Part shown: piece after piece, positions 37,169 to 48,145 of the stretch | Position numbering within the stretch: the first letter of the stretch is position 1 | How the letters are laid out: every line of letters begins with the position of its first letter | Assembly (NCBI RefSeq): GCF_032854445.1 | Contig: NC_088304.1 | Location: 8,815,704 to 8,879,703, forward strand | Length of the DNA stretch: 64,000 nt | DNA from: Liolophura sinensis | Taxonomy: Eukaryota; Mollusca; Polyplacophora; Chitonida; Chitonidae | Direction: 5' to 3' | The notes under the pieces: generated by a model | The model's input: the letters and a program-made list of their open reading frames with translations, nothing else | Told to the model about the DNA's origin: nothing | Databases searched by the model: none | Translations under genes and position numbers: made by a program

Positions 37169-37507
37169 ATGCAGAAGGCCTTTAACATGATTTCTATTCC
37201 CAGTCTGTGTATACTTTTTGTCCTGCTGCATGAGATGAATCCAGAGTTAATGTCCCTTGGAAAAATTCGGACCACATATTACAAATCACTCCGCTGGAAT
37301 ATATGTGTCTCTGAGGGATACCTGGGACTAACATATACATATATCAATCCACGGAATCCACTTCGCTGTGCCGCTCGCTGCAGCAGAGCTCGAAACTGCC
37401 ATGCCGCCGTCTTCTGTGCTACACAAAAGCATTGTTACGTCAACTCCCCTCGCAAAGGTACTCCGCTAAACCTGGATTCAGTCAGAAGATGTTATTGCCT
37501 CGTATGA
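37169..37507 (+). CDS. candidate small secreted PAN/apple-like cysteine-rich protein
   Basis: ATG at 37169 opens 112 residues. A hydrophobic start (MQKAFNMISIPSLCILFVLL) reads as a signal peptide. After about 35 residues comes a Cys-rich segment, CAARCSRARNCHAAVFC then HCYVNSP and RRCYCLV, with spacing like the helix of PAN/apple domains (C-x3-C-x5-C-x6-C). A full PAN domain is about 75-80 residues with a C-terminal partner strand; here the end is abrupt at CYCLV-stop. This could be a short lineage-specific protein, the last exon of a larger gene or a chance frame. The open frame continues upstream without ATG to 36962. No clear promoter or polyadenylation signal. Confidence 0.4.
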   Translation: MQKAFNMISIPSLCILFVLLHEMNPELMSLGKIRTTYYKSLRWNICVSEGYLGLTYTYINPRNPLRCAARCSRARNCHAAVFCATQKHCYVNSPRKGTPLNLDSVRRCYCLV

Positions 37508-38111
37508 CGAAATATATCCAGGTAATGTTGAAAATTAATCCTTATACATCTCATACTGCATATACATGTAAATTGCAAGTAAGCTGCATATTTTATTATC
37601 AACAAGTTATATATTCGTATGATGCATGATTTGAATAACGATTTCACTCAGTCGCCTAGAACATACCTTGCGTCTTTAGAACATCATTAAAAGCTGCTGA
37701 CTGCTTCTCTTCGCATTATTCTGACTCTAAATTCGTACTTTACAGACTTTGTTAGTTCTAATCTTAGTTCATTTGTGTTAACTGAATAGATTATTTGGAC
37801 CCTAGCTTGTCCATGCGCCTAAAGAATCATTCTCAGCCGCCGATGCTGCACCTCATATACTGTACCAATGAGGTCGCAGGTACGTGATGAGGGGTGATGG
37901 TGCACTTCCGCCACACCTTTCCTAGATCCATAAACCAGCTCGCTTCTACCCATATATGAAAACTCTATCAGATATATACTACATACTATGAGCATATCTT
38001 TTTAGGTCACTTTCATGAATTTCATGTCTGTATTTTTGGATGTCGCCATCTTTGACTTTGACCATTTATATTTATTGTTAATATTGACGTGTAGTCACCT
38101 TAAAGCAACCC

Positions 38112-38312
38112 TGGGCCTCAGGTGATTAGCGCGCTAGCGCAGTTTGATGGCCCAGCAGTCTCTCACCAATGCGGTCACTGTGAGTTCAAGTTCAGCTCAT
38201 GCTGGCATGCTGGCACACACCTATAATGACTCCTTGTCGTGATATGGCTGAAAAATTGATAACTACGAAGTTAAACCCCAAGCATACACACATTCATTCA
38301 TCACTTCAACTT
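38112..38312 (+). mobile_element. chimeric SINE: family A head, family B tail
   Basis: 38112-38205 is a family A head (GCCTCAGGTGATTAGCGCGC, GTGAGTTCAAGTTCAGCTC, CATGCTGG). From about 38206 it becomes a family B tail (CACACACCTATAATGACTCC, ATTGATAACTACGAAGTTAA, ACCCCAAGCATAC). The join falls at the word CATGCTGG. Confidence 0.75.
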
Positions 38313-38359
38313 GTAGGAATATTTTTATGTGTACCTCTAGGTGGTTACCACTATATGCA

Positions 38360-38551
38360 GGGCTCGATTGTTTAAAACTGTTTTAAGACTTAATACTTTA
38401 TGCTTTTAAGATTTAACTTTATGCCGAGTGTTCAACTTTGTACTTAGCCCCAATATAACTGCAAGTAAATCTGCTGCTCTTTGGCTAAATTTTTGAATTT
38501 AAAATATGATTTAATACCGGTATTAGCTAGTACCTTTTCGAAGAACTGGAT
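38360..38551. mobile_element. MITE-like element, copy 2
   Basis: Begins GGGCTCGATTGTTTAAAACT and ends, in reverse complement, GGATCCAGTTCTTCGAAAAG. The interior follows 10817-11054 (TTTGGCTAAATTTTTGAATT, TGATTTAATACCGGTATTAG). More diverged than copy 1. Confidence 0.65.
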
Positions 38552-38687
38552 CCTAAACATAATCTTAATCCAGCTCGATCTTTCCAGTTAAATGCATGGT
38601 ATATTGATGAATTGTCAGCTTTAAGCAACCTGTATATAGCAAAGTCTGTGAAAGATATATACATGTCTAGATTTGCTTTATTAAGAA

Positions 38688-38765
38688 ACAGAGCAGGGAT
38701 GACAGTGTGATAGCTGGCAAATGGTCAACACCATGGCTTAAGCAGAATTAGGTTTAAAAGTATGC
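38688..38765 (-). repeat. family C repeat, copy 3 (partial)
   Basis: AGAGCAGGGATGACAGTGTG, ATAGCTGGCAAATGGTCAAC and ATGGCTTAAGCAGAATTAGG, with the middle ACCGGTGAAATAC block deleted. Confidence 0.7.
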
Positions 38766-38787
38766 TCCTATATCAATTGCAGTTTAT

Positions 38788-39038
38788 TAAGGGCCTCCGT
38801 GGCCGAGGGTGTTAGCACGACAGCGCGGTGAAATGACCCATGAGTCTCCCACTAATGTGGTCGCTTTGAGTTCAAGCTTCCTCTTCTATGTGGGAAGGTG
38901 TCGCAGCAACCTGCGGATGATCGTGGGTTCCCCCGGCCTCTACCCGTTTTCCTCCTATCAATATGCTGGCCGCCGTCGTATAAGTGAAATATTCTTGATT
39001 ATGGCGTAGAACACCAGTCAAAGAAATAAATAAATTGC
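38788..39038 (+). mobile_element. family A tRNA-SINE
   Basis: Full head (GGGCCTCCGTGGCCGAGGGT, GTTAGCACGAC), a body shortened after box B, then GCAGCAACCTGCGGATGATC, ATATGCTGGCCGCCGTCGTA and an AAAGAAATAAATAAA tail. Confidence 0.9.
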
Positions 39039-39466
39039 AATTTATTAGACGGCACTAGTCTAGAATTACTCTAGAAATGTCTAGAAATGCTGTATTGTCA
39101 TCTCTGTTAACTCTCCAGATAGTACATCTAACCCGGATTTGTATTGTACAAGACAACAAATGTTTCCCGCCACGTCGATTTTACGACACAGATGGATAGT
39201 TTCAGTTTTGACATGGTGGATTATCACTGCTCGAATAGCATAGCATATCTAGCCTTGTAGCATTTGGTTAGATCTTTTGTGTTGTGTGACGATTTTAATC
39301 AACGTCTCAAGCAATTACCGCAAAAGCTAGTTTGTCAAGGATATTAAATCAAACGCCTTCACTCTTAAGTTCTCTCAGATTACACAAAAAGTGCAGTTGT
39401 CTTGTAAATGTTCTTTGTTTTGTATAAAATTGATATTTATTTAAACAGTTGTGGTCAAAGCGTAAC

Positions 39467-39730
39467 TGGGGGCCTTCCTGGCAGTAGGTTTTAGCGTTCC
39501 AGTGCGGGGCAATGACCCAATAGCCTCTTACCAAAAGGGTCGCAGTGAGCTTCAGTTCAGCTCACACTGGCTTCCTCTCCGACCATGCGTGGGATGGTCT
39601 GCCAGCAACCTGGTCTTCCCCCGAGCTCTGCCCGATTTCCTCCCACAATTGTGCTGACTGCCGCCGTATAAATGAAATATTCTTGAGCACGGCATAAAAC
39701 ACCAATCAAAAAATTAAATAAATAAATCAA
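39467..39730 (+). mobile_element. family A tRNA-SINE
   Basis: Head GGGGGCCTTCCTGGCAGTAG, box-B region CAGTGAGCTTCAGTTC, GTCTGCCAGCAACCTGG, GCCGCCGTATAAATGAAATA, tail CACCAATCAAAAAATTAAA. Box A is eroded. Confidence 0.88.
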
Positions 39731-40192
39731 AGGGCAACTGAGATAATATTTTGATTTGCTACAACTTAAAGACTGTCATGCTGCACGATTTGGATACGGA
39801 TTTAATTCATTTATGAAGAACATTCCTTTGCATCTTTGTCATCATTGGAAACAAAGCTTCTTTTTGCAAGAGTATCTTCTAGTTTCATATTATTTTCTTA
39901 GTTATTTGGTGGTTGGGTGGAGCGTTGTTTTCGAAATTGGTTTTTCAGTTATTGGCCCCAAACGTCCATTTTTGGTGGTCAATCATGTTTTGATGCCAGG
40001 ACCCATCGACAAAATTCCAATTTTTACATAGTGCTTTCATTCTGAGACAATGTTGTTCTTGGAAAAGTAATTAAAGATACAAAAACTTTTAAGGGTAATA
40101 AAAGAAACAACAGAAACAATGGACCTTCGTCTTTCAAAGTGATAGTGTAAAACCGGTTAAAACCCTGAGGAAAAATAGACTTTTGGTTTTCA

Positions 40193-40226
<34 letters not shown>
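40193..40226 (+). repeat. (CA)n microsatellite
   Basis: About 15 uninterrupted CA units. Confidence 0.97.
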
Positions 40227-40227
<1 letters not shown>

Positions 40228-40329
40228 TAATAATTCGGAAAAGAACGACAAACTTTTTGGGGATATTACATCGAAGACGTTGCACTCATCTTTGACGGCA
40301 ATGAACACATGCGCTAATTGTACATGCAA

Positions 40330-42200
40330 TATGCATGGCGCATGTAATCGCCAAGAAAGCCATTTAGAAAATTTATATTTCGACGTAAACGTTTATGCCA
40401 TCGACAAGGGCACATATCTGGTAACATTCATTTTACATTCATTTAAGTACAGGATAAGCAGAGTTCACTCCGCCTAGTTATTCACTGGTTTAGGCGCCAA
40501 TGTTCGCTTCTGATAATTAAAGAATTTTCAGGGAATGTGGCCAAGTTGAGGTTGAGATATGAGGTGGCCTTAGCTTGCTTAAGTCTAGTTAATTATATAT
40601 TTGTTATATTCTCATGAAAATTAATTACAGAGGAAAACTTTTTTATATTAGGCGTTCCGAAAACATTTTAACTGACATACTTGGAGCATTCACTCAGTTA
40701 CATTTACTTCATAACCAACAAGACTTTTTTTAGTTCTGTTGTTTTATTAGTGTTTTGTACAATATAGAAACGGATGATTCACCCGGAAAGTCTATTGGGA
40801 TGACCGCTTGTATACCACTGTCTGTTTGGACGCCTAGATCTCAAGCTTTTAGCCGATGGGATATCATTTGTTCCTTTCCCAATACATCCGCCCCGGGTTA
40901 AACCACAGACATTTGGCAAGTTACTAACGGATTTTCCCACATGTGACCTACAGATATACGGGCTATGAATTCGTGGATAAAGTTTAACATATTGTGTGAC
41001 ATCTGTTCAAATGTTCTTGTTCTTTGCCTGTTCTCATAAATGAAATGTTTGTCGTGAAGAACTCTAGCGCTGAACTTCACTCTACACATAAATATGGAAC
41101 ATATGGCCATCTCTGGCCATTTATTTGGCCCCTGTCCAGTATATACATGCACTAACCTAATCTTCGGTCAGCCTGAACATGAACCCGTTATCAATCATTG
41201 CCCGAAGTCCAACATTCTTCCGTTATGAAACGGGCCTTCACAATGGATAATTTCAAGCGCAGTCATTGACTTCTAATATCATTCACTGCGTAATATAACT
41301 AATGCATCTTTGGCATTCATGAAAAAAATAATCAGCTTATAATGATCTCAGAGACAAAATATTGATATATCAAAAACAGTATTCAAATCAGAGTTTGGAC
41401 TTGAAATAGTAAATACCTGCCCAAAAAGATGCAGGTGTGTTTTCAATAAAATTTTTTCTGTATATACTTGGGTATAAAACGTTGAGGCTTATACAGCCTC
41501 TAACCCAGTGTTTCGATATAGTAGACAATGTCACATGTTTGACTTCTAACATATTTGCTTTGGGGAGAACTTTAGGGTTAGAGCATTCTCTGTCACACCT
41601 CTTTTACAACAAAAGAGATAATTTCAGTTTTGATTGTGTGAATTATTCTGACTTGAATAGCAGATAGGATTCTGCTTATGGAATGTCAGTGTGGCGCCTG
41701 GGAGCATTTGTAAGACCGTTTGTGTTCTCTAACTCCAAGAAGTAGCGTGTCAGGTAGATTCCATTTATATTTGTGAAATTATACACCCAGGACTATGCTC
41801 TTGAGTAAATATGGACAGAGCGTCCAAAATCTCTGGAGCTGTTATAATTGTGTCTAATTCGACATTTTCATTGGCCTGTTTAAAAAAACACACACAAGCT
41901 GAGTATAGGAATGAGCATGTTTGGAACATTTGCAATATTGTCGACGTAGCATGCTCCATAGCAATAATTAGCTATTCTATTTAATTATGCAAACAAATAA
42001 TATATCAAGTCTATTCCACATTAAGGTCATCCAATTTAAATCTTAACGTTTCTTCAATAACTGAGGATTTATACTAATCTGGTTTTACTTAAATGTAATT
42101 TTCATTGTATAATATGACCTTTACATTGATTGTTTTTCCCAGGACCTAATTTGTGGGATAAGGATATATATGTGAACGTCTGAACAGGGTGACGGGGAGG
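40330..42200. other. no recognised gene
   Basis: AT-rich, with no exon I can support on either strand and no clear SINE. The short frames here lack ATG context, splice sites or recognisable composition. Confidence 0.4.
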
Positions 42201-42202
42201 AG

Positions 42203-42395
42203 ATAACAACAACAACAACAACAAAAGACTGGACGTGATGCATCCGTCAGGACTGAGATGTGTTATTCGCCATCAACCAGGACAACCCTGCAGTTCATCG
42301 AATGTATCAAACACTGAACAAGTTTGGTAGAGAGTACTTACACATCAGCTGTACTCGACGTGTTGTTAAGCCATAATCATTCATTCATTCATTCG
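42203..42395 (+). mobile_element. SINE-like fragment of another family
   Basis: A (CAA)n stretch, then CATCCGTCAGGACTGAGATG, GACGTGTTGTTAAGCCATAA and a CATTCATTCATTCATTC tail. The same tail type occurs at 21.96 kb. Confidence 0.5.
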
Positions 42396-42764
42396 TCAAC
42401 TGTCCTTTGGAATACAGGCTGACCGCTGTCAAATAGGTTAAATGCACTTTTCAGACTTTTCTTGGCATCGAAACACGATGTGCTCGCTGAATCCTTACAT
42501 CTTGCGATTATTGACCTGGGACTGCCCTTATTGGTTGATGGCTGGCATACGAAAATCTGTTTCGACGCATAGATTCTGACATGAAATTCTGGAGATCCCT
42601 GATGCCGAGGCCTTGGTAGCAATGAGCTATTGGGACAGCAACAATAAATGACCGGGCCTTAGAAACAATAAACGATCGGGACAGTTGTAATAAGCAATCG
42701 ACATTGCTGTGCAGGACACGTTGTGGATTGTGGATGAAAATCGTTGGAGTTAACTTTGTTCCAT

Positions 42765-44830
42765 CAATATGCCACACCACCAATATGGCACACTACCAAC
42801 ATGGAATACCACCAGTATGACACACCACAAATATCACACACCACCAATATGGCACACCACCAATATTACATACCAACAATATGACACACCACCAATTTGA
42901 CACACCACCAATATGACACACCACCAATAGGGCACACCCCCAATGTGACACACCCCCAATGTGACACACCACCAATTTGACACCCCCCCAATATGACACA
43001 CCACCAATAGGGCACACCACCAATATGACACACCAACAATATGGCACACCACAAATATGACACACCGCCAATATGGCACACCACCAATATGACACACCCC
43101 CAATGTGACACACCACCAATATGACACACCCCCAATATGACACACCACCAATAGGGCACACCACCAATATGACACACCAACAATATGGCACACCACAAAT
43201 ATGACACACCACCAATAGGGCACACCACCAATATGACACACCACCAATATGACACACCACCAATTTGACACACCCCCAATATGACACACCACCAATAGGG
43301 CACACCACCAATATGACACACCAACAATATGACACACCACAAATATGACACACCGCCAATATGGCACACCACCAATATGACCCCCCCCCAATGTGACACA
43401 CCACCAATATGACACACCCCCAATATGACACACCACCAATAGGGCACACCACCAATATGACACACCAACAATATGGCACACCACAAATATGACACACCAC
43501 CAATATGGCACACCACCAATATGACACACCCTCAATATGACACACCACCAATATGACACCCCCCCAATATGACACCCCCCCAATAGGGCACACCACCAAT
43601 ATGACACACCACCAATAGGGCACACCACCAATATGACACACCACCAATAGGGCACACCCCCAATATGACACACCAACAATATGACACACCACCAATATGA
43701 CACACCACCAATATGACACACCACCAATATGACACACCACCAATAGGGCACACCACCAATATGACACACCACCAATAGGGCACACCACCAATATGACACA
43801 CCACCAATAGGGCACACCACCAATATGACACACCAACAATATGGCACACCACCAATATGACACACCACCAATATGACACACCACCAATATGGCACACCAC
43901 AAATATGACACACCACCAATATGGCACACCACCAATATGACACACCCTCAATATGATACACCACCAATATGACACACCAACAATATGACACACCACCAAT
44001 AGAGCACACCACAAATATGACACACCACCAATATGACACACCACCAATATGACACACCAGCAATAGGGCACACCACCAATATGACACACCAAGAATATGG
44101 CACACCACCAATATGACACACCACCAATATGACACACCACCAATATGCCACACCAAAAATATGCCACACCAAAAAATATGCCGTACCACAAATATGACAC
44201 ACCACCAATATGGCCTACCACCAATATGACACATCACCAATGTGGCATACCAGCAATATGCCTTACCACTAATATGACACTCCACCAGAATGGCACACCA
44301 CCAATATCACACCACCAATATGACACACCACCAATGTGGCATACCAGCAATATGCCGTACCACTAATATGGCACACCACCAATATTACATACCACAAATA
44401 TGACACACCACCAATATGGCATACCACCAATATCACACACCACCAATATGGCACACTACAAATACGTCATACCACCAATATGCCGTACCACCAAAATGAC
44501 ACTCCACCAATATGACACACCATCAATATGACACTCCACCAATATGGCACATGGGGCCTCCGTGACCGATGGGGTTAGGAAGCCAGCACGGCGCAATGAC
44601 CTAGGTGCCTCTCACCACTACGGTTGCTATGAATTCAAGGGATGGCTGTGCGAATAGTCGTGGGTTTCCCCCGGCTCTGGCCGGTTTCTTCCCACCATAA
44701 TACTGGCCGCCCTCGTATAAGTGCAATATTTATTGAGTACGGTGTAAAACACCAATCAAATAAATAAAAAAATAAATAAATAAACAATATTTCACCCCGC
44801 CAATATGGCATACCTCCTATATGGTATAGC
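42765..44830. repeat. 16-bp minisatellite with 144-bp higher-order period, split by a SINE
   Basis: About 110 head-to-tail copies of a 16-bp unit, typically CCACCAATATGACACA, with variants ATGGCACA, AGGGCACA, TTTGACACA, GTGACACA, CCAACAAT and CCACAAAT. The CACCAACAAT variant starts at 43031, 43175, 43319 and 43463, exactly 144 bp (9 units) apart, with neighbouring variants mostly in the same order, so a higher-order unit was amplified. Elsewhere the spacing is 9, 10 or 13 units. From 44.15 kb units become more irregular (GCCGTACCAC). A SINE interrupts it at 44553-44782, after which decayed units run to about 44830. Minus-strand frames of 217-483 codons exist because the 16-bp unit has no stop in any minus-strand frame. 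Confidence 0.97.
44553..44782 (+). mobile_element. family A tRNA-SINE inserted in the minisatellite
   Basis: GGGCCTCCGTGACCGATGGG head, a shortened body lacking most of the post-box-B block, GGCCGCCCTCGTATAAGTGC, GAGTACGGTGTAAAACACCA and an AATAAATAAATAAA tail. Minisatellite units lie on both sides. Confidence 0.92.
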
Positions 44831-44857
44831 GTCATTATGTGAAGTACTAAAGCAGAG

Positions 44858-45035
44858 GGAATAAATCCGGAGCAGCGAAGAAGTTGTGACAACTTGCGAG
44901 TGGTCAAATGTAACCGGTTAAATATTACTTCTTGTAAATGTATCTCAATTAGGGTTTTGTGAAATCATTTCATGTAAGTGCTTAAACTGTAACAGACTGC
45001 TAGCTCCATGGCTTAAGCAGAATTAGATAAAAAAA
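44858..45035 (-). repeat. family C repeat, copy 4
   Basis: CGGAGCAGCGAAGAAGTTGT, AGTGGTCAAATGTAACCGGT, TCTCAATTAGGGTTTTGTG and CCATGGCTTAAGCAGAATTA. One of the longest copies. Confidence 0.75.
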
Positions 45036-45959
45036 GTGAATTTGTTTAGGATTACTCAAAATGCTGTGTTGTCATCACATTTCATAAAATATTATCGTGA
45101 AAATAATGCAAAGGGACCAGGTTGAGGGGATTATTGGTTCAGCAGTAGAATCCTGTTTTATGTACGAATGCATTGTAAAAGACTTATTGCAAAGGGTGTA
45201 AATCAACCATAGCCGCCTAAATACGGCCTCTTGTCAAATTTACCTCAGCTGGGGACTTATTCTGTTCATGAAAATGCTTCAACCTTAGCAAAGCACTATG
45301 TTATTTACAATAAGTTCGATCATCATGTGAAAATTGGTTGTGTCACATGTGATACCGTTCGTCAGCATCTGTCACTGAGGTATTCCTGGATACAGCATAA
45401 AACACTAATCCATTAAACCAATCAAATTAATTATATAATAATTTGGCCAATTATTCCATAAATCATGTCTCCAGTGGGGCCCACTAGGAAGAGTTGGTGG
45501 TTCTAAGACGGCTCGTACGTTTATACTAGCGAAATATGGTGACCTAAACTAAGCTGGCTCCATTTAAAACCGCTGTTTTCTGGTCGGCTTGTTTTGTTGT
45601 CCTGAATTAGAACGCCTCACTTTAGTTCAGACAAGTCAAACGTTAGATGAATTGATCGACGTGCAAACGCGAGCAGCTATAAACTGATGAACAGAACGGA
45701 GTCGTTTCCACAGCTTTAGTCTTTTGAAGAATGTCTAAGAACCACTCTCTATGGCACAATTCATACCCACTGCGTCAGCCTGCACCAATACCTAAGGTAA
45801 CAAAATGCATTTTCAACCAAAACGGACGCTCCTCGTCAATCTACCAAAGAACTAAGACAATAAACGAAGCACGAAATTAGGCCGGAATCATGCAAGGAGA
45901 ACAACAGTCAACACTTTTCAATGATTTTGGAAAGGCGCAAGGGATGTTCCAGCTAAATA

Positions 45960-46193
45960 ATTGATTTATTTATTTAATTAATTGGTGTTTTGCGCCTTAC
46001 GCAAGAATATTTTATTTATACGACGGCGGCCAGTAATTTGTTGGAAGGAAACTGGGCAGAGCCCGGGGAAATCCCATCCAACATACGGCAGCAGAGTAAG
46101 ACTTAAATTCACATGTAGCTACCGCATTGGTGAGAAGCTGCTCGGTCATTGTGCCTCGCTGGCGTGCTAACCAACTCGGTCACGAAGGCCTCA
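45960..46193 (-). mobile_element. family A tRNA-SINE with internal deletion
   Basis: Tail at 45960, core ACGACGGCGGCCAGTAATTT, then the complement of the head ending GCGTGCTAACCAACTCGGTC then ACGAAGGCC. The stretch matching the TCTGCCAGCAACCTGCGG block is missing. Confidence 0.85.
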
Positions 46194-46607
46194 CGAATGA
46201 ACGAAATCAATGTTCAGATCGAATGTCATGGTAGTATATAATTTGTAGAACCAAGCCTTAATTTTCATAGAAGGCTTGAACAGTTAGTATTATGATAAAT
46301 GCCAAGTTTTCTTTTTTTTTGCAATGCGCGTAGGGAAATAAAATCATAACGTATCACGGGAAAGGAAGTTGTTGCAATGTCCTTACGGAATATAATTAGC
46401 TAAATGTCTGTTTGCTCTGACGGACATTCGCCATGCACTTCCAATTCCTTCATACTATATCCCAATTTTAATATATGAAAGCGTTTGTGGAGATTCGCTA
46501 CTCGCGACCCAACTGGTATCAAAATGCAGTCAGTGTGAAGGACCTTTGACCTATATTTTTAATATCAGAGTTCATATTTCTCTTGTGCCGCTCTGTCTCC
46601 TAAATTC

Positions 46608-46990
46608 TACTCAAGAATATTTCATTTATACGACGGCGGCCAGTATTATGGAGGAAAACCAGGCAGAACCAGGGGGAAAGCGACGACCATCGTAGGTTGC
46701 TAACAGGTGCGGAAAATTACTTGTAGGTCAGTTAGGCAGTTCTGTGTGGTGGTATGACTACAGCTTGGGACCTACTTTCTCATGTTACAGTTCATAACTG
46801 ACTGCTTGAAATTATACTTTCGAAACTAGAGGACAAAATGCAACGGGGATTCATCAGGTGAAATGTGTTCCTCCATATCTGATAAAAACTGGAAATAGGA
46901 AGACCTTCCCACGTGCAGCCGAAGAAGAAGCAAGTATGAACTGGACTTGAACTCACAGCGACCGCATTGGTGACAGACTCCTGGGTCACA
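46608..46990 (-). mobile_element. family A SINE interrupted by a 190-bp insertion
   Basis: 46608-46706 is the 3' half and 46897-46990 the 5' half of one reverse-oriented SINE, joined at the expected place (GGTTGCTAACAG then GAAGACCTTCCCACG). The intervening 46707-46896 is unrelated, AT-rich and without obvious inverted ends. Confidence 0.75.
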
Positions 46991-47110
46991 TGATGTTTTC
47001 AAAGTTCTACGCTAGTGAGTACTGTATCTACTAATTGTGGCTGGGATACTACTGTGAAGAGCTACAGCGCCCGAGCGGGTTTAGTTTATAGTTGCTTACA
47101 GGCAAGATCA

Positions 47111-47545
47111 TTCTAAAATGAAGTATATATCAGATGAAAGACCATTAAAAACTGTTTTGGAAAATAGATTTATTTTTTCAGAATTTTTTTAACCGAGTAA
47201 AATTGTGATCAGCTAAAAGATCAGCTTCTACAGAGGTCTGTTGTGACCAAGAAAATATCAGTTACGTCACATTTACATTGTTTGCTTGAGAAAATGCGTA
47301 TCAAGGTCAAATCAGCGAATGCACTCATAGATCTATATGTATATGCATTTTGAATGATGAAATGTAGCACTCTAATGTGTGTTAAGTAGCAAAAAACTTA
47401 AGTGGCGTTAAATATTCAAATACATTTTACTAGGTTAAACAAATTGCCAACAAAAAATATAATAATAATAATAATAAATCCAACTATTTTCCTGAACAGT
47501 TTTTAATGGTCTTTCATCTGATACATACTTGATTTTAGTGTTTTC
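47111..47545. repeat. inverted repeat, arms of about 60 bp
   Basis: Left arm from 47111 (CTAAAATGAAGTATATATCA, then GATGAAAGACCATTAAAAAC) matches the reverse complement of the right arm ending near 47540 (CTAAAATCAAGTATGTATCA, then the same words). The interior is about 310 bp, AT-rich and non-coding. Possibly a non-autonomous DNA element; no target duplication is clear. Confidence 0.7.
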
Positions 47546-47859
47546 TTTTCCTTTCATGCCGATATCTTTGTGGTTTTCCTCGACAGAACTGCCTGCTTCT
47601 CTGGCCATAAAGCAATGATTTTACTAGCACTAAGCGCACACGTGTTCTTATTTGTAGATCGATATATGTAGTGGTCCCAGCAACCGCTTGAAAGAGATAT
47701 TGACTGCGTGAAAAATTGATTATTTTGCCTCCTTTAGATTTTGCCATGTCCTGGAATTCGAGTAAAAGACCGAAATGTCAATCTGCAACTGACGAAATTC
47801 GGAATTTTGATTGCTGAGTTTTTGAGCAATTCCAGTCCAGTGACTTCTAATAAATTGCG

Positions 47860-48145
47860 ACCGCTACGGCAGCCTAATGGTTAGGGCGTCTCCCTTGAAG
47901 TCGGGAGACCCAGGATGAAACCCGGGTGAGGTCATACCAAAGACTTTAAAAATGGCACTTCTTACTGCCTCGCTTGGCGCTCAGCATTGAACAAGGAAAC
48001 AGAAATGGTTGGCCCGGTGTCAGTATAATGTGACTTGGTGGGGGTATGCCTTGTGTCTTCCTCTCACCATAATACAGGCCCACTTGTATAAGTGAAATAT
48101 TCTTGAGACAAGAAAACACCATACAAATACATAAATAAATATTGT
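47860..48145 (+). mobile_element. chimeric SINE: family B head and body, family A tail
   Basis: Head GCTACGGCAGCCTAATGGTT then AGGGCGTCTC (box-A-like), box-B-like GGATGAAACCC, body ATACCAAAGACTTTAAAAAT and GTCAGTATAATGTGACTTGG. At about 48058 it switches to a family A tail: CTCTCACCATAATACAGGCC, TAAGTGAAATATTCTTGAG, ATAAATAAAT. Confidence 0.8.

Noticed and set aside
42793-44285. Open frames of 380 and 483 codons on the minus strand as protein-coding genes
   Set aside because: They are by-products of a 16-bp tandem repeat lacking stops on that strand; all three frames read the same 16-residue cycle, with no splice or promoter context.
42765-44552. CRISPR-like array
   Set aside because: Units are contiguous with no spacers, and the genome is animal.
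47535-47747. 70-codon basic frame MAKSKGGKIINFSRSQ... on the minus strand
   Set aside because: It resembles a ribosomal-protein start only by its first four residues and its 3' end runs into an inverted-repeat arm.
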